In this document: positions 1 through 9,569 of the stretch, one piece after another
Layout of the letters: every line of letters begins with the position of its first letter
Numbering within the stretch: the stretch's first letter is position 1
DNA from: Isoetes engelmannii
Taxonomy: Eukaryota > Streptophyta > Lycopodiopsida > Isoetales > Isoetaceae
Direction of reading: 5' to 3'
Assembly: GCA_011763485.2 (NCBI GenBank)
Contig: JAANSK020131123.1
Location: 1 to 26,141 of the forward strand
DNA length: 26,141 nucleotides
Position numbers and translations under genes: made by a program
The notes under the pieces: generated by a model
What the model saw: only the letters and a program-made list of their open reading frames with translations
Told to the model about the DNA's origin: nothing
Database searches by the model: none

Positions 1-540
1 CTCAATGGTGTTGATTTTATACATGTGTTATACTGTTTTAAGGGGTATAAAAGGGGCTCTCGCTGCCCTATGTCACCCCCCATGTGAATATGCACCCAAA
101 ACAAAGGGGGTTTTAGGGGGAATTTAATTTAGAATTGTTGGATTTAATGGTTTGTGTTATATAAAAAAAAATTTGGGCCTCTTCGGGGCCACACAAAAAA
201 AAAACACGAAGATTAAAAGTCATGAGAAGAGATTGTGAAAAGTCAAGCAAAACATAGGTGTTTTGAAGTATCAAAATTAAGAGAATGCCATCATGTGATT
301 AACAATATCGAATACACAATCTATTATGGGATGGGATTCGAATCCGTCACATCCTTGAACAACATATCTTTGGAACACAATGATGAAAATGCTCAAAAGA
401 GGCTAGGCGGAACGCTCAAGCTGCAACCAAGCAAGAATACGCTTTCTATGAAGTTCTTCAACATAGCAAAATTGGTTCCCTTGAAGTAGCGTATATATTC
501 TCAATTCTGCATGTATTCTCAATTCTGCCCTTCTGTATCT
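1..540. other. AT-rich non-coding stretch, no gene supported
   Basis: No coding region is supported here. Visible items are a TATA-like GGTATAAAAGGGG near 40-53, two A-runs around a GC-rich GGGCCTCTTCGGGGCC near 175-190, and the palindrome GGATTCGAATCC near 335-346, which resembles a pol III B box without a matching A box. The sequence TATTCTCAATTCTGC occurs twice in tandem near 495-528. CATGTGAATATGCAC occurs near 81-95 and again at 541-555, at the edge of the CATGCA array. The 84-codon ORF at 235-489 matches nothing I recognise. Confidence 0.5.
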
Positions 541-746
541 CATGTGAATATGCACATGCATACACATGCACACATGCAAACTGCTCATGCACAAGCACAT
601 GCACATGCATCCACATCCACATGCACATGCATACACATGCACATGCACAATTACATGCACATGCAATGCATCCACATGCACATGTACATGCACATGCACA
701 TGCACATGCATACACATGCACAAAGTGCATGCACAAACACATGCAG
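541..746. repeat. (CATGCA)n / (CACATG)n imperfect satellite-like array
   Basis: About 205 bp consist of interspersed CATGCA, CACATG, CATACA and CATCCA units; I count about 20 copies of CATGCA. The repeat gives spurious His/Met/Cys-rich ORFs in several frames on both strands, which should not be annotated as proteins. The array is almost purely alternating purine-pyrimidine. CATGCA is the core of the plant RY motif bound by B3-domain factors, but simple-repeat slippage is enough to explain the array. Confidence 0.9.
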
Positions 747-1620
747 AGAAAGACAAAAACCCTCGAATTGTTTTAGCTAATGAAAATCAACGGCCCATAA
801 AGGATGCACTCTAGAAAATAGAAATACTATTTAGTACACCTCAACGAATACAACAACAAAATCATAGGAAAAACCATGTAAAAAAACGTATAAAAATCTA
901 AAAGTAACCCCTGTTATAGTGCTAGATATGTATGCACTGCACTAACTTCTTATCTATAGGTAGAGGAACAATTTAAAATCCACTAATTCCAACATTCATG
1001 AACCATCGCCAAGGGCCAAGAGATAAGGGAACCCAAAAAAATAGAGAAGAGGTCTGAAAATGATGCTCCATACCCAATTGTACTAATTGAAGGACAATTT
1101 TCCAAGCGTTAAGCATGCCCTTAAGGCAATGTGAAGCATTAGATAAATTGTTAATGGAAAAAAAAAAGAGTCCAAGTGTTTGGGGTTGAGTCCGGGATCA
1201 TCTGCATGACTGGTCTCTGTGAGGACCCTTGAATCAAACAGACAAATCTTGAGTATAGAGTGTCACGCAGGATTTTGCAAAAGAGAACTAAGAAATGACA
1301 ATCAGAACAACAAAAGAAAACAAAAGAAAATGTATGCCAATATAAGAATCCCTTGAAGTGAACAAGCTACAAAAGGGTCTCACTGAACGCAGAGATATGA
1401 AACAAGAAAATGCTAAGTCTTGTTTAGCTTTTAAGTCTAAGCTTTTGATATATATAGTACAATGGCCTTAGGCCTATAATGGCAAAGTTGTCATCTCAGG
1501 ATAGTGACTACGTAAATCCCGAGATCTTTGGCTGACATACGAGGGGATCTTTGGCTAACATACGAGGCTGAGCTATGAAGACCACGATTCATGTCGTGGA
1601 GGACTCACACTCCAAGGTCG
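747..1620. other. Non-coding, possible retroelement flank or LTR remnant
   Basis: No gene is visible. Between about 1524 and 1570 the phrase GATCTTTGGCTGACATACGAGG occurs twice in tandem with one change. Between about 1593 and 1635 GTCGTGGAG(G/T) followed by a CTCAC-containing stretch also occurs twice. On the minus strand the stretch contains a TATATAT box near 1450 followed by a pyrimidine-rich, T-rich region. That layout is LTR-like and would fit the broken minus-strand ORF that lies directly upstream of it (1629-3600). No LTR ends or primer-binding site were identified. Confidence 0.25.
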
Positions 1621-1628
1621 TGGAGTCC

Positions 1629-3600
1629 TCACGCTGTGGGATCCCTTTGTCTCTTTCTTCGTAGAGGTGGTGACGACTTTGGCGTGGAGTTAGGCCCTGG
1701 CGTGGACACGACACCGTTTTCCTTTAAGGTCCTTTGGCTCTTTGGGCTCCTTCTTGCACCTCCAGAATAGTCATGTACCTTTCGCATGGGACTAACACTC
1801 CCCCTTTCCCGCCCCCACCAAAGAACACTTTGAGGAAAGAAAAGTCGGCATGAGTTCCAATGGAGGAAATTTTTTAAGGTCGGATGCATCGTCAGGTTTG
1901 TTGTGCTGCTGTCGTTGCTGAAGGGCATCAGGTGTGGTCAGGACGATAGCAAGAATGGCATTTATGAGAAACCCAAATTGAACCATTTCTTCTAAAGCTT
2001 GATGATCACAGCGGGTACACATTGGTATTCGACAAGAAAAAGTGCTTCAAGACCAAAGACACTCATACTGGCATTCAGATTGCAGTAGAGGATGAGCCAT
2101 TCTCTGTGCAAGGAACTCTGAAGAATACAACATACGTCAGCACAAAAACCTGCTTCTCGGAAATAGATGGATCTAAAGAAGTGGCAGCTTTGTCCAAAAA
2201 GTTGGTTAAACCTCCCTGATAACTTGTTCAGGAATTCTCCAAATTCTCTTATTTGGGATATAGATCCAATTTTGATTGTTGCCCAGTGTATCACCTTCTT
2301 GTTAGAGATGGTGGTGAACAAAATTAGGATCCCAACGAAGATCCTTTGTGATATGTGTGGGTGTCCAATCACCGTGAGATGCAGCCTTTTTGTCCAGAAA
2401 GGAGATTGCTAATCTGTGGTGAGGTATTCACATCGAAGAGGTGCACCTAGAGAAGCATATGGGACATCATTCTGTTCAGGAGTTCACCAAATTTTCTCCT
2501 TTGGCATGCAGATCCAATTTTGATAATTGCCGAGTGTATCACCTTCCTGTTAGAGGTGACAATGAATGAAACAAAGATCCAATGGAGATCCTTGGTGATA
2601 TGTGTGGGTGTCCAATCACTGTGAGCTGCCAGCCTTTTTGTCCAGAAAGGAAATTGCCAATCTGTGGTGAGGTACTCATGTTGAAGAGGTGCACCTAGAG
2701 AAGCGTATGGGACATCTTGTGGAGGTGGATTCATCAATGCTTTTCAAGCTTGGACACAAAAGTCCTCAAGAAGTTGGGCATCCAACTGTTTGCATAGATT
2801 TTTCTGACATAGGTGGGAATTAGAGCTTGCAAAGGAGATGGTTCCCAGTCAACAGGTACCACTTGCTTATCCAGGTTGTGCAAGGTATTAAAGGTACCTG
2901 CGCATTGCAAAAAGAATTGCGCATATCCAATCCCATAAGGTTGTGGGGTCAGAAATATATATCTTTTTGGAGCAAAATGACAACCTCTTCATTGTTGCAA
3001 AATCCAGTGTACTTCAAGATTCTTTTCTTTCGAATGTGCCAAATAATAATCTTGCATGACCTATGCCATTCATTGAATGAAAAAGCCAGGATCTTCAAAT
3101 GTTAGCAATTGAAAATTGAGTAAGGCACAAAGAAGACCTTTTTCTTCAATAGTAAGGCCAGGCCAGATACACAAGAGATCGTTGATTGTCAATGGGCTAT
3201 CAACAAAGCTAGACGCGCTTAACTATCTGATGAGAAAATTGGCGCATCTAGATTTGATGTAGTCAAGGTAACCCGTAGGTTGAGGAAAATCAATGTGGGC
3301 TCTAGCAGCCAAAACGATGTAGCGATCTGTGTGTTGATGAGCATCATTTGCTAACTACACAACTTGATTAAGTTGATGCTCCAAATCCTGGATCCCGTTG
3401 ACCTTCTCTGCAACAACACGCGTGCATTCTTTGCGTTGACTATGAGTAGCATGAGAGGGAGAAGCTCCTAGAGATGAAACTTGCAGTTGGACACCAGCTA
3501 TTTCAGCATCATTCACAATTTTCTTGTAGTTGGTATTCCAGAGACTTGACCTGATCTGAGTTGCTCTGGGTCAGTTTTTGTTCACGATTAGGCCATCGTC
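1629..3600 (-). pseudogene. Degenerate minus-strand ORF, unknown retroelement-like protein
   Basis: Read on the minus strand from about 3600 to 1629, the sequence gives long coherent peptide stretches broken by stops and frame changes, which is the pattern of a decayed gene. The N-terminal part (about 3600-3200) is Gln/Asp/His-rich and looks coiled-coil-like; it includes SDQVKSLEYQLQEN, a frame change, then GIQDLEHQLNQVV, TDRYIVLAARAH and GYLDYIKSRCANF. The middle part carries the internal 248-bp duplication. The end (about 1800-1629) is Ser/Pro/Lys/Arg-rich and finishes with RRKRQRDPTA before a stop. I do not recognise the family. A gag-like protein is one possibility. Some of the opposite strand, near 2022-2219, also gives an open frame, so the coding strand there is not certain. 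Confidence 0.4.
2226..2716. repeat. 248-bp tandem duplication
   Basis: Copy A is about 2226-2468 and copy B about 2474-2716. Both begin at GTTCAGGA and end at TATGGGACATC, with a constant offset of 248 bp at both ends. Internal matches include CAGCCTTTTTGTCCAGAAAGG, GATATGTGTGGGTGTCCAATC and GTGCACCTAGAGAAGC. The copies differ by scattered substitutions and small indels. The duplicated minus-strand peptide (FWTKRL, THI/PHI, NxKVIH, IIKIGS) is recognisable in both, so the duplication lies within the degenerate ORF. Confidence 0.85.
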
Positions 3601-3619
3601 ACCAGTAATCAGCCTTTTT

Positions 3620-4068
3620 AATTACTAGTGTTAGTATTTCAATTCTAAGTTCCCTTTTGGGTTACAAGGTGATCAAACACTGCCCAAGTCTTGCGATGAA
3701 ACTTGTGATGGATTTGCTTGTTACATCCCTTCTAATGATCCGGCAACCATGACGGTGGCTTCATGGAAAAAAAAAACCCGTGTCGTATTGAAGGAGTATC
3801 GAAGGACGGAAGCATGATTTATGGAGGAACAAAAGATAAGATATCTATCGGCTAAATTTAAGCCACTAAATTTTTGGCTGAGCGGTTGGACATGTGGATA
3901 TGATGGGAATGCAATCGATCCGAGCCATCAAATTGGGATATATATATATATCATTTGTTCACTTCACTGTTTATTGGCGTCTTCTCACAACAGCATTCCC
4001 TATTGCCCTACGATTATCTCCTTTTTCAATCCTTCTATTTCGACTCCCTGACAATCTAGTCCTCTTCT
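3620..4068. other. Intergenic stretch, nothing identified
   Basis: No coding or RNA feature is supported. There is a 10-A run near 3768 and a (TA)n tract near 3940-3950. The short ORFs at 3821-4121 have no recognisable motif. This stretch lies beyond the 3' truncation of the gypsy element (minus strand) and so may hold an old junction. Confidence 0.4.
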
Positions 4069-4330
4069 TTATTGTCCCTTGTTTCGTCCTTCCAATCCTT
4101 TTGCATGCAAGTCTACGATGATTCTGACTTCACCTTTTACTTGTTTCTTTATGGCTAGACTCATTTTTCTTTGAGCTTGTTGGACTGGTTTTGATCCTTG
4201 TTTCAAATCAATGGTATGAACGACAACTTCTGGTGGAATGTCTTTCAACTCTTTATAATTTTTTTGCCAAAACATCCTTGAATTCTCTCAACAAAGAGAT
4301 CAAATCACTTTCTTCTTCTTAAGTAAGATC
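4069..4330 (-). pseudogene. Gypsy reverse transcriptase, N-terminal fragment
   Basis: The minus strand encodes NYKELKDIPPEVVVHTIDL followed by a QGSKPVQQAQRKMSLAIKKQV stretch. This is the conserved linker into the Ty3/gypsy RT fingers, where the family has a YKEMPGIPPEVAVH-type motif and a KPVKQ.QRR segment. Just upstream, TIGADLT, EEESDLISLLREFKDV and then NYKEL are separated by a stop (near 4319) and a frame change (near 4265). The catalytic (Y/F)xDD region is not present, because the ORF runs into unrelated sequence and ends at 4069. Confidence 0.85.
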
Positions 4331-4591
4331 TGCTCCAATAGTAACCCATTCTTCCTCATCACCCTGAGAAATATTAATGTTCGTGACTGAATGTGATGAC
4401 TGTGATGATTGTGGTACATGTGATGAATGTGGTGGATGTAGTGACTGCGATGAATGTGGTGGTGACTGTGATGAATGTGGTGACTGTGAACTGATCTGAT
4501 TTACCGCATCTTGCTGACCTTGCTTAGAGAATGCACTATACAAAATCATTGCTTCCTCTATGTTTGGCTGATTTCTCTTGGTCTCCTCCAT
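4319..4591 (-). pseudogene. Low-complexity linker between gypsy protease and RT
   Basis: The frame contains a Ser/His/Pro/Gln-rich repeat (HSSQSPPHSSQSLHPPHSS type) followed by GDEEEWVTIGADLT. The last motif matches the segment usually found just before RT in gypsy polyproteins (EEEW.TIG.DLT). The peptide repeat is encoded by a GTGATGAATGTG-type minisatellite at about 4388-4492. Expansion of this repeat probably lengthened the linker. Confidence 0.65.
4388..4492. repeat. Minisatellite of GTGATGA(A/C)TGTGGTG-type units
   Basis: About 105 bp are built from imperfect 9- to 15-bp units of TGTGATGAATG, TGTGGTGACTG and TGTAGTGACTGCG type. All units keep a multiple-of-three length, so the minus-strand frame (Ser-Gln-Ser-Pro-His repeats) stays open. 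Confidence 0.7.
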
Positions 4592-4900
4592 ACTTCATGT
4601 TGATATTAACATCTCTAACTTGCCCACGCTCTAAACCTTGCTGAATGAAGTCTGATCAATGGGTTTATGTATGAACTCCTCCTTCACGTGTACAAGAGTC
4701 TCTTGTAACTCATTTTCACTAATGCTTTCAAGTCTTTGAAGATACGTATCTGCAACTCCATGCTCCAAATGACATATTTCTGAATTTAGGTACCTTTTAA
4801 CCACGTGTAAAAAGTCTTATCTTCATTTCACCCACTTGCAAAACATGAAAACAACTAAGACTTTGATGCCCTGACACCATAGTATTCTCTTGAATGATTT

Positions 4901-5671
4901 CTAGTTGTGACTGCTCCAAGAAGAATTGCAAAGAAAGGTATCTTTTGTTGATTTCAGAGGATGATCTATAATAACCTTGTATTCTCCTTGAAAGATATTC
5001 ATTTCACGCTCCCTCCATGATGCCTCAGTGTCTATGTCATCTAACCATATACGGCTCAGCAACAAAGTATAAGTTTCAGCATGCACACTCTCTGGAAATT
5101 TCAAAACCATGAAATCCAATGGTTTCCACATGATAAACGTTGCATAAGATATTTTCTAATGACCCCCATAGGCTGAACCTTCATTTGATTGAATGCTTTG
5201 AGCATCATATTTGTTGATTCCATCATTTTCAATCCAACTTGAAGCATGATATGATTGATAAGGCATTACATTCACTCCACTGCCCGTATCTATAGTGGCT
5301 ACTTCGACTAAATATCCATTGATACTCACATCATAAATAAATGGCCCTGGATCCTTGGATTGCCGGGCTGGTGGCTCTGTTATACTCTTGTTTCTATCAT
5401 TTGATAGAATTTGTTGGACTGAAATTTCTGATTTTGTTCTTCCTCCTAACTCTTGCAACAAGTTGGGAGAATAATGCATCAATTGCTCAAGAGTAAATGT
5501 GATTTCAGTAGTCAAAACTTGGTTGATCACATCATCTTCATTCTGAATTTCCTCCTCCACCATTGGAGCTGTCAACATGGGCTGAATGTCTTCCATGGGC
5601 TGAAACTGTTCAGTGGGGGACATATCAAATTGCACCTTCTTAGGTGATAATACCTTTAAGGGTGAAAGCAT
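4901..5671 (-). pseudogene. Gypsy aspartic protease region
   Basis: The 171-codon frame at 5156-5671 contains PFIYDVSINGYLVEVATIDTGSGVNVMP, the usual start of a Ty3/gypsy pepsin-like protease, with DTGSG at the active site. Many plant gypsy proteases have D(S/T)GA at this place, so the G-S-G spelling is worth noting. After a stop near 5156 the next frame (5131-4901) continues with TYTLLLSRIWLDDIDTEASW, which corresponds to the (Y)PLLLGRPWL...A segment that closes the protease domain. N-terminal to the protease the frame is acidic and Gln-rich. The frame break between the two parts shows it is dead. Confidence 0.8.
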
Positions 5672-6260
5672 ATAGGGTATACATAAAGAATGATCTTTTA
5701 GGTACCTTTCTGGGCACTTCTATAGAACTACACAAATGTATATTAAAGTACCTAAGTTACATTCTTATCCAAACTAATAATGAATGAATAATGATGTTGA
5801 TGATGAATACATTGAGACGTCCTTCGATAAAATTCTTATCCAAACTAATTGTATGAAGTTTAAGAGTGACATGTAGTTAATGTTCTAAAGTACTTCTTAA
5901 AACAAACAAGAAGTAAAAAACTGAACTGCATCATCATCATTGAGTATCCAGGGGTACTTGCAGTAATGTCCCGCATGTATACTGTAGCTTGCTTTGACCC
6001 TTAAAGCTTGTCCCTTACCCTTTAAAGCCCTTGACAAAGATCTCTTACTCTATGATTCACAATTCACTACTGATTTTCCCTCCACTTGCTTCTTAAGCTC
6101 CTCAATAAGAGCCTTAACTTGTGGATTGTCAATATATTTTGCATCTTGAATGCGAACATCATTATTAGGAAGAGGGACTGATTCAAACACTTGCTACCTT
6201 AGTGGATACTTATTTGTTGCCCACTTTGGTTTCCCATGAATTTTCCAACAAGCACTCTCA
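5672..6260 (-). pseudogene. Gypsy gag-pol linker remnant
   Basis: The minus strand still gives coherent pieces such as KYIDNPQVKALIEELKKQV and GKSVVNCES, separated by stops and frame changes, between the zinc knuckles and the protease. ATTCTTATCCAAACTAAT occurs at about 5761 and again at about 5831, a short direct repeat inside this part. No independent gene is seen. Confidence 0.45.
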
Positions 6261-6626
6261 TCATGCCCCATGCTTGAATTTATAACATAACTTGCAATAC
6301 AAATGAGCCTTATTTGGATACCATCCCTGTTTTGGCTGCCCCATTTGTGTAAAACCCATTGGAGCTTGTTGAATCATTGGAGCTTGTGGCATCATTGGAA
6401 CTTGTGGTATGAGAGCTGCTGCTTGCATTGATTGAATAGGAATATGTGGTGCTTGTTGTATAAGAGAAAATACCGGATTAGCCCTCTCAAAGAACCTCTT
6501 CTTCCTACATTCTTGATCATTATGGCCCTTGATTTGGCATCTTGAGTAGTTGTTTAGCAATTTACATGTAGTTTCACAATGCCCAATAGATCCACAATAC
6601 TTACAAGCAATAAACTGAACCTCCAA
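6190..6626 (-). pseudogene. Gypsy gag nucleocapsid with CCHC zinc knuckles
   Basis: The first knuckle is intact: CKYCGSIGHCETTC fits CX2CX4HX4C. The second, YSRCQIKGHNDQEC, has lost its first Cys (Tyr instead). A Pro/Gln/Met-rich spacer with repeats of (M/I)xQAPM follows. The third knuckle begins CKLCYKFKHG at the C-terminus, and a one-base frame change then leads into HDESACW in the next frame. Three knuckles, two of them damaged, fit a decayed retrotransposon nucleocapsid. The first part of this domain is separated from the gag core by a LINE insertion. Confidence 0.85.
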
Positions 6627-6883
6627 TCTTCAAAGGTTTGGATGTGGCAGATAATCATGTTCTCTAAAAAGCTCAAGGTCACATTGCTAAGTCATATCAT
6701 TGTTCTTCATTTGCCTCTCGTAAGAGGCGATTGATATTTGAGGAGTATTCGGATGTGCGCTTTTATGCTTAGGTAGGTTGCTTCACTCAGGGGGGTCTCT
6801 GCTTATCTGCTGAGATTTTATTCCTGTCTTTGCAGTTATACTTGTACTGGATTCTTTGATTCAATAAAGTTTGACGTCTTTCC

Positions 6884-6909
<26 letters not shown>
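6625..6909 (+). mobile_element. 5'-truncated LINE (family A) inserted in gypsy gag, poly(A) tail
   Basis: A 285-bp plus-strand insert ends in about 29 A residues and has AATAAA at 6863-6868, about 20 nt before the tail. It is flanked by AACCTCC on both sides (6618-6624 and 6910-6916), consistent with a short target-site duplication; A-tail ambiguity means its true length could differ. Removing the insert joins the two gag halves in one reading frame on the minus strand (KLPIGEKPWE leading into VQFIACKYCG), which independently confirms the breakpoints. The body matches the 3' untranslated region of a second copy at 13.9-14.15 kb, including GCTGAGATTTTATTCCTGTC and GTTGCTTCA. The insert carries no coding sequence. 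Confidence 0.88.
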
Positions 6910-6914
<5 letters not shown>

Positions 6915-7255
6915 CCCATGGCTTCTCACCAATTGGAAGCTTAGAAACTTTGGCTGCAATATCCTCCGTTTTTTTATTCTTTGGAGCAGCAGCTTCATGA
7001 ATGTATCACAGCTCTTATTTTCCACCTTGAGAGCATACTTTTGTGCCTCTGCCAAAGAACTAGGCTGTTTAGCCTTCACCTTATGAGCAATAGCTCTTTT
7101 CAGCCATTTCACATACTATTGGATATCCATTTTATCATTCCTTGCAATCTTTCAATGAACTACGGCTTTAAGAACCACAATATACCCTTGATTATACTCC
7201 CTTATTGATTCATCCTCCTTTTGTGAGAAATTGGTCCAACTTTCCATGGTCTTAT
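6890..7255 (-). pseudogene. Gypsy gag core fragment
   Basis: The minus strand reads WTNFSQKEDESIREYNQGYIV, then KMDIQ, a stop, and YVKWLKRAIAHKVKAKQPSS with LAEAQKYALKVENK. This is the retrotransposon gag pattern (F.Q+..ES+.EY...; FLRGL+PEIA.KV....P.SL.EA...A...E). The frame then enters the region next to the inserted LINE poly(A), whose T-run on this strand is translated as poly-Phe and is not real protein. Confidence 0.8.
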
Positions 7256-7269
7256 CCTTAGGAAGCCTA

Positions 7270-7816
7270 CATATCTTGAATCAGGCTTTTTGGGAGAAGT
7301 CTGGCGGCAGGGCTTTGTGTCTAGCCAGCTTCAGGCTGATTGCTATAGATCCTAACAATGCAGCATCTCTTCTAGTCTCATGCATCCATTTTTAGAATTA
7401 TTGGTTCATTAATCTGTATCTTTTGATCAGAGTTTAGGATCAGTGGCAACTTCTTTGAGCGTTATGGCAGAATGCTCATGTTTTCTGCATCTCTTTTTCT
7501 ATTCACCTCTATTCTTGCAAGAGGATTTTCTATGAGCATTCACACATTATTTGGAGCTTTTGGAAAGTTGCTACTTGTCTTCTGTAGTACTCTTTCTAGC
7601 TGGGAAGATGGTGATTTCTCCTGTAGTACTAGTTAATTTGAAGAAGAGGTTGAGACAGACCTATAAGTACCAGAGATTCAGATAATTGCTATTCGATCCA
7701 CGTGGGATCATCTGTACTTATATTTCTATTTGATCCATGAGGGATCTATATAATGTGATACTTCCATAAGATGAATAAAAAATCTTCTTACTTTTCAAAA
7801 AAGCAAAAAAAAAAGT
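7270..7816 (+). mobile_element. Probable retroposon 3' end with poly(A) tail
   Basis: The plus strand ends with GATGAATAAAAAATC, then CTTACTTTTC and an interrupted A-tract (AAAAAAGCAAAAAAAAAA) at about 7796-7814. A polyadenylation-like AATAAA about 25 nt before an A-tail is the signature of a non-LTR retroposon or retrocopy. GATCCACGTGGGATC and GATCCATGAGGGATC occur near 7697 and 7733. The upstream end coincides with the break in the gypsy gag at about 7255-7270. CATATCT occurs on both sides (7270 and 7819) but is too short and too offset to count as a proven target duplication. No conserved domain was recognised. It does not match the family A LINE tail. Confidence 0.45.
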
Positions 7817-9050
7817 GCCATATCTAATTCATTGATTAAATATTATGGTAGTGAAAGTTTATGGGTCTAGATGACTGCCTAGCTTCATTGTAGATAGAAT
7901 CAGGTTGAACTGCTTCTAAAGTAGCAGCGTGATATAAATATGCTGGATGGTTGATACATGCATTAGGAGAAAATAGGTTGCAGTGGTTTCTAGTGTGCTT
8001 TTGTTGAAGGTTTATGCTTTGTGGGTAGTTGGGTAGTTGCTGGTTAAAATGTAGTGCAAGTCTTCGAAGAGATGAGTAGTCGCTTTGGGTGTTTTCTGAC
8101 TATAGGTTTCGTTCAAGGTCGTGGTGTTGTCAATTTACCAAAGGCTAAGATTGTGTGTTAGCTTGGGATAGGAGGCTGTTAGTTGCTCGATTTGGTAACT
8201 TGAGATAGAATAGTGCTTAGGCTGAGTTAGAAATTGGCCTTAAAATGTAACTTAAGGGTACGGGTTGCAGAAGACAATAGCTCAATGCTCGGGTGTCCTT
8301 TGCTGCAAGCTTTGCTACCATGCTTTGTGTTGTTTGTAGGCAGTGTGCATACTATACTAGTAGATTAGCGATGGAAGTTAAATGGCCAAGACCAGCCATT
8401 GCAAGTTCTATACCTCTCAGAAGTATGCCCAAATTATGAATGCCAATAATGTAGAGCTGATTTGCTATTAGAAATTTGCTTAATATATGTCTGAGCATAA
8501 GTTTCTTATGTTGGATCATTAGTTGGACACATTTCTTGTGCTTAAACCGTGGAAGCATGGCCTTTATGCAAGTCCTTCGATTGTCAAAATACCACTTTGT
8601 TTATTGCAAGGTCCCTACCAAGTTTGTTTATGGCACTGTGGCTACGACACAATGGTAGATTACTTGAAGGTCTTTGCAATCAAATCTTTATGGGTCTTGT
8701 GCATCTTGAAATGTAATAACCTTGGTATAAAAGTTTCTTTACTAAAGTCTATTAAACTGGTCTGTTTTAATTCTTTTTATATGCTGGATACATATTACGT
8801 ATGGATGGATGAGTATGATCACTGCTATATTTTTTCTCTTAATTGGTGGAGCAAATTAGTTCATGAATAACTTTCTCCTATATGCATAAAACTTTAGATG
8901 TACTAACATTTCTATTGAAGGATAGGATATTGGGATTGAAGTGCAAAATCTTACAAAAAGATGTTAAACGAAACTTGCAATTATTATGCAATGTAATCAA
9001 ACGTGCTTTTAACTAGTTGTTGGTTGTTATTTTGGAGCATGATGTAAGAA
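7817..9050. other. Long AT-rich intergenic stretch, nothing identified
   Basis: No protein motif, RNA gene or clear repeat was found. The short ORFs at 8352-8870 are on both strands, lack recognisable domains and have no intron-exon logic. The stretch could be unalignable old transposon sequence. Confidence 0.4.
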
Positions 9051-9569
9051 TTGCTTCTTATTTTCTCGTCCAATCATATAAAAGGCATTTATAGACCTAT
9101 TTTTTTTTATATAACACGATATTTTCCACTCAAGAATTGGCACTTAGTGGAGGTTAAAATTCTAGACTTTTATTTCATAATCAGTGGGTCAAACTTGAAC
9201 CCTATCTGGGCCGCAGGTTGCTCGTGGAGGATGGCATCTCTGTCGTTGTTGACACGCACTAAATATCTGCCACAAGTTCGACCGGCAAGAAAGACATAGC
9301 CATGAAAATCTTGCAACTCCATCTACAGTTTTATGGCCTATATCATCACAGTTTTATGGGCGCCTTTCTTTTACAGCCAGAAGTTTGGCGCCGGTTTTAC
9401 CCTAAGGTAGTCTTTTGGATAATCAATCTGTCAAGGTACGCACACAAGTCTATATTGCCAGCAACTTCCTGCCGAACTTATCCAAGCTTTTCCATTGATC
9501 AAAAGATGGTATCAGTGGCGCATTTCTTACTTTAATTCCAAGTCTACTCAATTGGGATTGTTGGCAAAG
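9051..9569 (+). promoter_or_regulatory. Presumed promoter and 5' UTR region of the TPR gene
   Basis: This is the region directly upstream of the TPR start codon. From about 9190 it becomes less AT-rich than its flanks, as expected near a transcribed 5' end. No canonical TATA box can be assigned with confidence. An in-frame upstream ATG at 9495 would add 25 residues (MIKRWYQWR...). These do not resemble the family N-terminus, so the ATG at 9570 is preferred. A 5' UTR intron cannot be excluded. Confidence 0.3.

Larger units (their letters stand above)
4069..7255 (-). mobile_element. Decayed, 3'-truncated Ty3/gypsy LTR retrotransposon
   Basis: On the minus strand the order is gag core (about 7250-6912), a LINE insertion, CCHC zinc knuckles (6626-6261), a gag-pol linker (6260-5672), aspartic protease (5671-5156), a protease-to-RT linker (5131-4319) and the start of reverse transcriptase (4275-4069). 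That order and the motifs fit a Ty3/gypsy gag-pol polyprotein. RT stops shortly after its N-terminal segment. RNase H, integrase and both LTRs are not visible, so the 3' part is deleted. Stops and frame changes occur throughout, and the element cannot be autonomous. It sits 5' of the TPR gene with no evident relation to it. Confidence 0.85.

Noticed and set aside
235-489. 84-codon plus-strand ORF
   Set aside because: No recognisable domain, no splice sites and AT-rich intergenic composition; open by chance is likely.
403-814. Several His/Met/Cys/Thr-rich ORFs on both strands
   Set aside because: They are translations of the CATGCA repeat in different frames, with no start context or homology.
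6861-7112. Poly-Phe/poly-Lys ending ORFs
   Set aside because: The homopolymer residues come from the LINE poly(A) tail; only the upstream part is gag.
8352-8870. Overlapping ORFs up to 115 codons
   Set aside because: Both strands open in AT-rich DNA, with no motif or exon structure.
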